From NCBI GenBank assembly GCA_016713305.1, contig JADJPK010000008.1:248001-312000 (forward strand): a stretch of 64,000 nucleotides of DNA, read 5' to 3'. The position numbers and the translations under genes were made by a program. Below are positions 33,545 through 41,916 of the stretch, one piece after another (the stretch's first letter is position 1; each line of letters begins with the position of its first letter). This stretch comes from Betaproteobacteria bacterium (GTDB lineage: Bacteria > Pseudomonadota > Gammaproteobacteria > Burkholderiales > Ga0077523). Under the pieces are notes generated by a model. The model was not told the origin of the DNA, searched no databases, and saw only the letters and a list, made by a program, of their open reading frames with translations.

Positions 33545-35690
33545 TTAGGACTGAGCAGCGCGGGAACCTGCCAGTTCGTGCGCGGAATGCTTGCGTGTGG
33601 CGCGCTCGATGAGCGCCTGGACATCGAGGATGAGCGCGACTTCGCCGTTGCCGAGAATCGTCGAACCACCGATGCCTTGAAGATTGCGGAACAGGCGTCC
33701 GAGCGGCTTGATCACGGTCTGGAATTCCCCCAGAAGCCGGTCGACCACGAAGCCCGCGCGCTGTGCCCCGTTGCGCACGACCACGACGTTGTCGTGCACG
33801 GGCGCGGGCGCGTCGATGTCGAAGACGTCGCGCAGCCGGAGGAAGGGCAGAACTTCGCCACGCAGGTTCAGGTACCCCGCGGCCGCAGGCGTCTCCGCGG
33901 GCAGCTCGATGCATTCCACGACCATGTCCAGCGGCACCACGAACGACGACTTGCCGACGGTGACGAGGAAGCCGTCGATGATGGCGAGCGTGAGGGGCAG
34001 GCGGATCGAGATGGTCGTGCCGGCGCCGGGACGGCTGTTCAGCGTGACGGAACCCCGCAACGCCTCGATATTGCGCTTGACCACGTCCATGCCGACCCCG
34101 CGGCCCGACAGGCTCGTGACTTTCTCTGCCGTGGAGAAGCCGGGCATGAAGATGAGCCCGTAGACCTCCTGATCGGTCAGTTCGGCGTTGGAGGCGACCA
34201 GGCCGCGCTCCCATGCCTTCTGCAGGATCCGGTCGCGGTCCAGCCCCTTTCCATCGTCGATCACCTCGATCACGATGGAGCCGGAATCGTGATACGCGTT
34301 CAGCCGCAGCGTACCGTTGGCCGGCTTGCCGGCCGCCATCCGGGCATCGGGCATCTCGATGCCGTGATCCATGGAGTTGCGCACGAGGTGCATCAGCTGG
34401 TCGGCGATCTTTTCCACCACCGACTTGTCGAGTTCCGTCTCGGCGCCGGAGATCACCAGTTCGATCTGCTTGCCCAGTTCCTGGCTCACGTCGCGGACCA
34501 CGCGGCGGAAGCGCGTGAATGTCTCGCCGATCTGCACCATGCGCAGCTGGAGCGCGCCGTTGCGGATCTCCTCCACCAGATCGGTGATGGACTGGGTGGC
34601 CTCCAGCATCCGCATGTCCTTTGCCTGGCGTGCGAGCAGATTCGCTCCCGCACCGGCGATCACCAGTTCGCCCACGAGGCTGATCAGGCTGTCCAGCTTG
34701 TCGGCCTGCACTCGGATGAACTTGGCTTCCTCCGAGCGTTGCTCGCGCTGCCGGGACACGGCAGCCTGAACCACCTCCGGCGTCGCGGCGTTCTGCGAGA
34801 CGAGCAATTGTCCCAGCGGCTGGTCGGCCGCGCCTGCTTCCTGGGCGCGGAGGGCGCGATCCAGTTCGGCGCGCGTGATGGCGCCGCATTCGACGAGCAT
34901 GTCACCCATGCGCTTCTCGTGGACCGGCATGCGCTTCAGCAGAGCGATCCACTCGGAGATCCTGTCTCCCGGCGCGAGCACCTCGAGCGTGCAGTCGTCC
35001 TTCACGAAGTCGAACACCGACACGATCTCCGCCTTCGTGCCCGCGGACTGCATCACGATCTCGAACGTGAGAAAGCATGACTCGGGGTCGAATGCCTCTG
35101 CTTCGGGCATCCCCGGACGCCGTCGTGCTCACGTCGAGGATGTCGCCCTTAGTTCCGAGATAACGCAGGAAGGACAGCGGATCCATGCCGTTGCGAAAGA
35201 CGTCGGCACCGAAGCGCACGCGGATGTTCCACGGCTTGGGGCCTTCGTCCGAAAGCTCCGGCCCGGCCGTCGCGGCGGCCGGCGAGTCGGAGCGTGCCGT
35301 GGCGTTCGTCAGAGTGACCAGCTTGGCCAGCAGCACCTCGCCTGCAGCACCGGTCTCGGGCCGCTCGGTGGGCTGGGCGGTTTCGTCGAGAAGGTGTCCG
35401 ATGTGATCGGAGCATTGCAGCAGCAGCGCGGCCAGCACGGGACTGAACGCGATCTCGCCCGACCGCAGCCGGTCGAGCACCGTCTCGACCTCGTGCGTGA
35501 ACCGGCCGATGCGATCGAACCCGAACAGTCCGGCCGATCCCTTGATGGTGTGGGCGGCGCGGAAGAGCCCGTTCAGCGTTTCGGGATCCTGCGTTCCGGA
35601 TTCGAGGGCCAGCAGCGCATCCTCGATCTGCCGCAGCATGTCGCGGCTTTCCTCGAAGAAGGTCTGTCTTGCCTGTTCGAGTTCGTTCAT
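33545..35690 (-). CDS. cheA: Chemotaxis histidine kinase CheA, single-base frameshift
   Basis: The N-terminal Hpt domain (FRAAHTIKGSAGLFGF, phosphorylated His near residue 47) is in one frame. The dimerisation, kinase and CheW-like domains are in another. The frames meet at a run of four C on the plus strand (35111-35114); removing one base joins TTASG to MPEAEAFD and gives 714 residues, normal for CheA. Kinase boxes are LVRNSMDHGIEM (N), VIDDGKGLDRD (G1) and GRGVGMDVVKRNI (G2). Between Hpt and dimerisation regions there is a segment MGDMLVECGAITRAELDRAL that resembles a type II secretion ATPase N-domain motif. Its start overlaps the STAS gene stop (ATGA). Confidence 0.9.
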
Positions 35691-35971
35691 GAGGCGGATT
35701 CCACCGTGAATCGCGCCTGCACTCCGGCGACGCTCAGCACGTCCGCGACAACGGGGCTCGCCGACGCGATGCGCAGCGTGCGGCCGCGGGCTGCCGCTTC
35801 GCGTTCCGCGAACAACAGCAGCTGCAGACCGGCCGAGTCCATCTCGGTGACGGTGCCCAGATCTAGCGCCGGTTCCTCGAAGTCCGCCACCTGCGCGGCG
35901 ATGAGCGGTTTCAGCTCGGCCGCACGGTAGATGCCGAAGTCTCCGGCAATGGTCAGTGTCGTGTCGCTCAT
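35687..35971 (-). CDS. STAS-domain protein of the chemotaxis operon
   Basis: The 94-residue protein is a single STAS (anti-sigma-factor-antagonist-like) domain: LTIAGDFGIYRAAELKPLI, then LDLGTVTEMDSAGLQLLLFA with the conserved Asp-Ser pair where SpoIIAA-like proteins are phosphorylated, then the final helix. Small STAS proteins are known in several alternative chemotaxis operons. The start at 35971 (MSDTTLTIAG) is chosen over an upstream ATG at 36010 because the domain begins there. It overlaps cheA and follows cheY by ten bases. Confidence 0.85.
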   Translation of the reverse strand: MSDTTLTIAGDFGIYRAAELKPLIAAQVADFEEPALDLGTVTEMDSAGLQLLLFAEREAAARGRTLRIASASPVVADVLSVAGVQARFTVESAS

Positions 35972-35981
35972 GGGTCCGCGC

Positions 35982-36350
35982 TCAGGGAAGCACGAGGCGG
36001 GACACGGCATCCAGGAGTTCTGGCGGCTTGAACGGCTTCACGATCCACGCTTTCGCACCTGCCGCCTTGCCCTCCATCATCTTTTCCTGCTGGTTCTCGG
36101 TGGTCAGCATGATGATGGGCGTGAACTTGTAGTTCGGATGCGCCTTCACTGCCTTGACGAAGCTGATGCCATCCATGTTGGGCATGTTCACGTCGCTCAC
36201 GATGAGATGCACCTTGCGGCCATCGAGCTTGCCCATCGCGTCCTTGCCGTCCGAGCCTTCCAGCACTTCGTAGCCGGCGCCCTTCAACGCGATGCCGACC
36301 ACCTGCCTCAGGCTGGCCGAGTCGTCCACGATCATGATTGTCTTTGCCAT
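35982..36350 (-). CDS. cheY: Chemotaxis response regulator CheY
   Basis: The 122-residue single receiver domain carries the acidic pair VDDSA (residues 9-10), phosphorylated Asp in LIVSDVNMPNMDG, Thr in IIMLTTENQQ and Lys in WIVKPFKPPEL. Of the CheY type, it passes the CheA signal to the flagellar motor or another output. It is the second gene of the operon, between the first MCP and the STAS gene. Confidence 0.93.
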   Translation of the reverse strand: MAKTIMIVDDSASLRQVVGIALKGAGYEVLEGSDGKDAMGKLDGRKVHLIVSDVNMPNMDGISFVKAVKAHPNYKFTPIIMLTTENQQEKMMEGKAAGAKAWIVKPFKPPELLDAVSRLVLP

Positions 36351-36416
36351 TTGTCGCTCCGTGCCGATTCCGTCCGGAAGGCTCCCTGGCCGCCCGGCTG
36401 TATCCGTTGATCAGAT

Positions 36417-37559
36417 CTAGAAGAAGTTGACGCCCGTCACCGTGCTTGCCGCGCTCCGGGAACCCGTGGAGCCATGGTTGTGCCGTTCTTCTTCCGTCGC
36501 ATAGCGCCTGGCCAGTTCCACACGCCAGCGCGCAGGATCGAGGGAGGAGAGCGCGGCCGGATTGCCGCGCGAGTCCTGAACCACGCCGTGCATGCGCGTG
36601 ATGTCGCCGATGGCGTGCTGCAGGATCTGGCTGGTGCGGTCCTGGAACTGGAACGACACCAGCAACGCACCGATTTCGTCGCGGACCGCGGCGTTCTCCG
36701 TGAGAAGCCGCTGCGCGTCGCCCTCCAGCGTTTCGGCGAGTTGCGAGAAGCGGTCGAGCACTTCCTGTATGGCGGACTCCGTCGCCGTGGTGGCGTGGGC
36801 CTGGGACTGCGCGGCCTGCGCGGCGGCGGCGGCGACGCCTTCGATTGCCGCGGTGATCGTGGACACCTTGTCACCGATCCGTTTGCCTGTCTCGGCGGAT
36901 TGGCTGGAGAGCTTGCGGACTTCGTCCGCCACCACCGCGAAGCCACGGCCCGACTCGCCGGCGCGAGCCGCCTCGATGGCGGCATTGAGCGCCAGGAGGT
37001 TGGTCTGTCCGGCCAGGCGCCCCACGTCCGAGGCCATGTGGCGCATCTCTTCCGTGAACGCGGCAAGTGCGGAGACATCGCTCATGATCCGCTGCTGAAC
37101 GCTGTGAGCGCTCGAGAGGTTTTCGCGCACCGGGTTGAGGCGGTCTTCGCATCCTTTCAGCGTCGACACCACGTCGTTGTGGTGAGTGGCGCCTGCCTGT
37201 CCCGTGCCGTCCGCTGTCTGCAGCCGGGTCGCGAGGCCGGCGAAGCGGCCGGCGAGGTCCTCGATGGCGTCCTGGGTCTGCGCCCGGGCCGATTCGATGT
37301 TCTTGGCCCAGATGGGCAGGACACCGTCGCACAGTTCGACCAGTCGTTCGGAGGAAGCTTTCGTTTCCGGCTCGGGATCCGCGCTGGCCGTTGGAATCGG
37401 CGCATCTGTTGCGCGGTGACGGCCCGCGGCCCAAGCCAGCCCGCAGGCTGCGGACCAGAGGGATATCCCGGCGACTCCGCCGGTGGAAAGACCGTTGGAA
37501 ATCAGCCAAGTGATGGACGCGGCCAGTGCGGCGGCGACCATTCCCCCGAGGTGCAGCAT
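36417..37559 (-). CDS. Methyl-accepting chemotaxis protein with short sensory part
   Basis: The 380-residue protein starts MLHLGGMVAAALAAS. It has two close membrane helices near its N-terminus (to about residue 45) with almost no periplasmic loop, then a cytoplasmic helical stretch and a short MCP signalling domain: GQTNLLALNAAIEAARAGES, then GFAVVADEVRKLSSQSAETG, and FQFQDRTSQILQHAIGDI. The FQxQDxxxQ segment is shared with a group of MCP-like proteins that sense from the cytoplasm or membrane. The start is a judgement; upstream codons are open but not family-like. It opens the che operon. Confidence 0.85.
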   Translation of the reverse strand: MLHLGGMVAAALAASITWLISNGLSTGGVAGISLWSAACGLAWAAGRHRATDAPIPTASADPEPETKASSERLVELCDGVLPIWAKNIESARAQTQDAIEDLAGRFAGLATRLQTADGTGQAGATHHNDVVSTLKGCEDRLNPVRENLSSAHSVQQRIMSDVSALAAFTEEMRHMASDVGRLAGQTNLLALNAAIEAARAGESGRGFAVVADEVRKLSSQSAETGKRIGDKVSTITAAIEGVAAAAAQAAQSQAHATTATESAIQEVLDRFSQLAETLEGDAQRLLTENAAVRDEIGALLVSFQFQDRTSQILQHAIGDITRMHGVVQDSRGNPAALSSLDPARWRVELARRYATEEERHNHGSTGSRSAASTVTGVNFF

Positions 37560-37890
37560 GTTTGCAAGGCTCCTGATGCAGCGTCGGACCCGCGGCCGGC
37601 CCAAGGTTTGGGGCCGGTGTGACCCGACAACAATGTCCCTGTCTACGGCCCGCGATCTCTCCCTTGAGGAGGGAGGCAGGCTGGCAAATCTGCCTTTCTT
37701 AAATATTTGCCGGAATCTGGCAGGGCGAAGACAATTCCCTCCTGCAGAGCGTCTTCCTGTCCGGACATAATCCGACGTGAGTGACCGCATTCACCGCGGT
37801 CCGCAGCCGGCAGGAGCCAGCGTGAGTCCCCAAGCGATCGCGAAGACCTCGAGCGGAACCGGACAAGGGATGGAGTCCTCGGAGGGGCAC
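37560..37890. promoter_or_regulatory. Divergent region between che operon and AraC-type regulator
   Basis: The 331-base stretch has no supported gene apart from a possible GTG-started extension of the AraC gene from 37777. It includes an AT-rich core near 37690-37710 and the inverted repeat GGCAAAT (37683-37689) / ATTTGCC (37705-37711), a plausible operator. Promoters for both directions must lie here. Confidence 0.45.
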
Positions 37891-38841
37891 ATGCACTGGA
37901 CCCGCGTCACAACGACCAGCCCCGATGTGGTGACGGACGCGTACGGGCAGACGGCCCAGCGGCGTTACGAACAGCTCACCCCCGGCGTGTGGAAGGTGAC
38001 CGCCGAGGTCGGGCATATCGGGCAGACGCTGGTGTTCCGGGAGAAGGTGTCGACGGCGACCGAAGTGAGAGTTGCCTACCATCTCCCCACGTACGCCTGC
38101 CTGTTTCCGCTGTCCGGTTGCGCCGGTAGCCGGTTCTTCGGTCAGGAATTGAACGATACCGGGGTGCTCACCCTGGAACCCGGCGTGGACCTGTGGGGCA
38201 TCTGCCCGGCGGGTGCAGAGGTTGGCGGCATCTCCCTGCCGGCCCCGGTCCTCCTGCACTACGCGGCCACGATGCACATCGCGGACGCGAAACACCTGTC
38301 GAATCTTCCACGGATCCTGGATCTGCCCGCCCACCGCACGCTGGCTCTGCGGCGCTTCTGCCAGTCGGTGCTCTCCAACCTGGAGAGCAACCACGCCAGC
38401 CGGGATTCCGCCGCCGTCCAGGCGCAGATCGAGGAACGCGCAGCGTTGCTGGTCCTCGTCGCCTATCTGGGCAGAGCCGGGGTCCGTGGCGTCGGCCGGC
38501 CACGTTCGTCCTATGAGCGACTGACGCAGCGGGCCCGCGATTTCGTCACCAGCCACTCCTCCGATGCTCCGACGCTCACCGAACTCTGCGAGCACCTTCA
38601 CGTGGGCGTGCGGACGCTCAACTACGCCTTCCACCGCTCGGTGGGGACGAGTGCCGCGGAGTATCTGCGGCTCATCCGGCTCAACAATGCGCGGCGGGAT
38701 CTCCTGGCCGCAAAGGGGCGTCACGACGTGCTGGTGTCGGCTGTCGCGGCGAGGTGGGGGTTCTGGAATGCGAGCCTCTTCGGCCGGCAGTATCGGCGTC
38801 TGTTCGGCGAATTGCCTTCCGCGACTCTTTCCCAGCGCTGA
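37891..38841 (+). CDS. AraC-family transcription regulator
   Basis: The protein is 316 residues from ATG 37891, which follows GGAGGGGCAC; GTG 37777 would add 38 residues without a ribosome site. The C-terminal AraC DNA-binding domain has the two helix-turn-helix units: LTELCEHLHVGVRTLNYAFH and VAARWGFWNASLFGRQYRRLFGELPS. The N-terminal half (THTYACLFPL-like PTYACLFPLSGCAG, GVLTLEPGVDLWGICP) resembles the EutR/AraC sensor half of unknown ligand. It is convergent with the cytochrome and PQQ dehydrogenase genes and could regulate them, or the divergent che operon. Confidence 0.87.
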   Translation: MHWTRVTTTSPDVVTDAYGQTAQRRYEQLTPGVWKVTAEVGHIGQTLVFREKVSTATEVRVAYHLPTYACLFPLSGCAGSRFFGQELNDTGVLTLEPGVDLWGICPAGAEVGGISLPAPVLLHYAATMHIADAKHLSNLPRILDLPAHRTLALRRFCQSVLSNLESNHASRDSAAVQAQIEERAALLVLVAYLGRAGVRGVGRPRSSYERLTQRARDFVTSHSSDAPTLTELCEHLHVGVRTLNYAFHRSVGTSAAEYLRLIRLNNARRDLLAAKGRHDVLVSAVAARWGFWNASLFGRQYRRLFGELPSATLSQR

Positions 38842-39192
38842 TCAGGGCGCCTTGCGCTTGCGGTTCTCGTCCCGCAGCCAGGTGATGATCGTCCAGGTTT
38901 CCTCTTCGGACAGATCTCCGGCGAAGCCCGACATCACCGTCCCCGAGCGTCCATTGCGGATGGTGTTGAAGATCATCTCGTCCGAGGGCGCGCGCAGCCA
39001 CTCGTCGTCGGTCAGATCCGGCCCCACCGCGCCACGTGCGTTCGTGCCGTGGCACGCGATGCATCCGGTGCGGTGGAACAGCTTGCGGCCATGGGCCACG
39101 ACCTCGGGGTCCGGCGACAGCGGGTTGGTGAGACCTTGCGCCTGAACGCAGCAGGACACGAGGCATACAAACAGGCAAAGCAGTCTTCTCAT
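38842..39192 (-). CDS. Small periplasmic cytochrome c linked to the PQQ dehydrogenase
   Basis: The 116-residue protein has a signal peptide MRRLLCLFVCLVSCCVQAQ and one haem c site, GCIACHG near residue 44. The axial Met is probably in GRSGTVMSGFAGDLSEEE. It fits class I cytochromes that accept electrons from PQQ alcohol dehydrogenases. Its start is 61 bases after the dehydrogenase stop on the same strand, so it is its likely partner. Confidence 0.88.
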   Translation of the reverse strand: MRRLLCLFVCLVSCCVQAQGLTNPLSPDPEVVAHGRKLFHRTGCIACHGTNARGAVGPDLTDDEWLRAPSDEMIFNTIRNGRSGTVMSGFAGDLSEEETWTIITWLRDENRKRKAP

Positions 39193-39253
39193 TCTGGGAT
39201 GGCTCCGGAGAGCGGCAGACGGGGTCCGGCGGGGCTCCGTCTGCCGGCGCGCA

Positions 39254-40988
39254 TTACTTGACGTCGAACAGCGCGAAGACGAACAGCGTACCCCCCTTGC
39301 GGTTGTCCTTGAGGTGCGGAGCGCCACCCTTGCCGCCCCAGGTGGCCCAGCCCGTCCAGCCGCCCCAGCCCGACGGCACTGCGATGTATTGCTTGCCGTC
39401 CACCGCAAACGCGATCGGGCTGCCCACGATGCCCGAACCGGTGGCGTAGGACCACAGTTCCTCGCCGGTACGGATGTCGAAGGCCTTGAAGTCACCTTCC
39501 GGCGTACCGGCGAACACGAGATTGCCGCCGGTGGTGAGCACGCCGGAGGTGAAGGGCGAAGGCGCCTTCACCGTCCAGGTCTTCTCTCCGGTCACGGCGT
39601 CGAAACCGACGAGCTGACCGTAGCCCTTGATCCAGTCGGCCTCGGCAATGCCCAGGTTGTACTTGCCTTCCACCCGGTCGCTCTTGCCGGCCAGGATGTC
39701 GACGCAGATCTCGCGGCTGGGGACCACCACGGTCCTGGCGATGGGGTGGTAGCTCATGGGATTCCACCACTTGCCTCCCTCGGAGGCGGGACAGACGTTC
39801 ATCGCCTTGTTCGTGTACGTCGGCACCTTCGTCTCGTCGATGATGGGCCGGCCCTCCGGCGTGAAGCCGGTTGCCCAGTTCACCTTGGAGATCTCCTTGG
39901 CCCACACGAACGCGCCGTTGGTGCGGTCGATCTTGTACAGGTAGCCGTTGCGGTCGCCGTGCAGCCACACCTTCTTTCCGTCCACGTTCGCCAGGATCGT
40001 CTCGTTCACGCCGTCGAAGTCCCAGACATCCCAGGGCGTGTACTGATAGTGGAACTTGATGCCGCCGGTGTCCGGATCGAGGGCGAGAGTGGAGTTGGTG
40101 TACAGGTTGTCGCCCTTGCGCCCCTCGCCGTCCCAGTCGGGGTTGGGGTTGCCGGTGCTCCAGTACAGGACGTCCAGTTGCGGATCGTACGAACCGGTGA
40201 TCCAGGTGGAGCCGCCGCCGTACTTCCATGCGTCCGCATCCGTGGTGCCCCAGGTGTCGAAGCCGGGTTCGCCAGGGCCGGGGATGGTGTAACGACGCCA
40301 CACCTGGGCGCCCGGTCTCGGCATCGAGCGCGTCGATCCACAGGCGCGTCGGATACTCGGCGCCGGACATGCCCACCACCACCTTGCCCTTCACGACGAG
40401 GGGAGCGACGGTCATGGTCTGGGCCTTGGTGTAGTCGCCGACCGTCACGTCCCATACCGGTTTGCCGGTGCTGCGATCGAGCGCGATCACATGGGCGTCT
40501 GGCGTCACATAGAAAACCTTGTCGCCGTACACCGCCGCGCCGCGGTTGCCGACATCGCAACACATCATCTTGCCGATGTTGTCGGGCAGGGGATGCGAGA
40601 AGGCCCAGAGCTGCTTGCCCGTCGCCGCTTCGACCGCGAAGATCTTGCCGTGAGACGCAGTCACGTACATGACTCCATCGACCACCAGAGGCGTGGTGTT
40701 CTGCGCATCCAGAACGCCGAAGGAGAACGACCACACGGGCACCAGCCGTTTCACGTTCTTCGTGCTGATCTTCGCGAGCGGGCTGTAGCGCGTGCCGCTG
40801 TAATCGCGGCCCGCCATCAGCCAGTTGTTCGCTTCCTTGTGGGCGCCGACAAGCATTTCGTCGGTGACGGGAGTGTGTACCGGTTCCGCCTGCGCGAACG
40901 GCGCGGCCAGCGCCGCTGCGATCGCGCCCGACAGCCCGATGCGCAGCTTCCGCTGCGGCGATATCTGGTCCCTTCCTCTGCGTGTCAT
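39254..40988 (-). CDS. PQQ-dependent alcohol dehydrogenase, lanthanide-type site, single-base frameshift
   Basis: An eight-bladed quinoprotein with signal peptide ending AAPFAQA. The adjacent-Cys disulfide of the active site is MMCCDVGNRG. The catalytic region is TPWDVWDFDGVNETIL, where the catalytic Asp is followed two residues later by a second Asp. That D-x-D pair marks lanthanide-using XoxF, ExaF and PedH enzymes, while calcium enzymes have Ala, Ser or Thr. Two frames meet at CCC 40311-40313 (plus strand); removing one base joins DAETG to AQVWRRYT and gives 577 residues, normal for the family. The start at 40988 follows AGGAGAGAG. It oxidises primary alcohols in the periplasm and passes electrons to the cytochrome. 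Confidence 0.88.
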
Positions 40989-41376
40989 GACTCTCTCCTG
41001 ATGGATGTCCCGAGGGCCGCCCCGTCGGGGCGGTTCGAGGCGGACTGCAATAAATCTGCCGCGCATTCGCCGTGCGCCGAGACGGGGCGCAGATCCGCCA
41101 TGCGATCGGGAAGGGAAGTCGAAGACGTTGATGCCGGGAATGTTTCCGCACGACGATCGCCGTGCACCTTGAAAGTGCGCTGCACCGAATCGGAGGTGGG
41201 CTGCCGCGCGGCGCACCGGCGGCGAGCACTTAATGACGGATGCGTACGGCCTTGGTGCGGAGAATCCCGCCGTGACCGAAGGATTGGAGCCCGGAACCTG
41301 GACCTTGGAAATCCATGGCCGCCGAAGGCGGCCTGAATTCCCGGGAGCCAGGGACCAGGGTCCCGGGGCCCCGTGT
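40989..41376. promoter_or_regulatory. Gene-free region upstream of the PQQ dehydrogenase
   Basis: The 388-base gap holds no supported gene. It must contain the dehydrogenase promoter on the minus strand. Near 41343-41372 GC-rich inverted sequence (GGGACC/GGTCCC) may end the minus-strand gene at 41377. I see no clear promoter boxes. Confidence 0.4.
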
Positions 41377-41865
41377 TCAGGCGGTGATGTCCAGCAGGGA
41401 TCCGAGTTCCGGTCCCGAGCCTTCCCCGCCTTCGGCGCCGCCGAGTGCCTGGATCGTGTTGAAGAGGTTCAGGGCCGAAGCGTAGAGATTCACCGCTTGC
41501 GCGGCCGGGATCTGCTGCAGCGCCTGCGGCAGGCCGTTGCGGCCGAGGAGGGCTTCGATGCCGAAGGACTGGGTCACGGCCGACGGACCTTGCACGGCAG
41601 CGCCGGGGAACTGCGGCTGGCCGAGCCCGGCGATGAGATCCCGGAAGTACGAGCGGTCCAGCAACGTCTGCGTGTCCGCCGCCGGAACCGCGCGCGCGAG
41701 TGCCTGGGCGGCCGGGAGAGGCGCCCCGGTCGCCGCCGACGTTTCGAGGATGCGCGTGAACGCGTTGACCGGCGACTGGACGACCGACGCTGGCGTGTAG
41801 AACGGAACGAAGCCCGTGCCGCGCAGGGCGGCGGGCAGGTCGATGGACAGCGGTGCGATGGCCAT
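41377..41865 (-). CDS. Hypothetical protein, helical, Ala/Leu-rich
   Basis: A 162-residue protein of unknown function. The start at 41865 (MAIAPLSIDLP) follows GGGGAGG six bases away. It has no signal peptide or membrane helix, and is rich in Ala, Gln, Pro and Leu with repeated amphipathic helices (PAAQALARAVPAAD, LPQALQQIPAAQAVNLYASAL). I do not recognise a family. It is on the same strand as the Kef antiporter gene that starts upstream, 51 bases between them. Confidence 0.6.
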   Translation of the reverse strand: MAIAPLSIDLPAALRGTGFVPFYTPASVVQSPVNAFTRILETSAATGAPLPAAQALARAVPAADTQTLLDRSYFRDLIAGLGQPQFPGAAVQGPSAVTQSFGIEALLGRNGLPQALQQIPAAQAVNLYASALNLFNTIQALGGAEGGEGSGPELGSLLDITA

Positions 41866-41916
41866 GACGAACCTCCCCTGCAATGTCCCGATCTTAGTGC
41901 CAGGGGGGCGGTTGCG

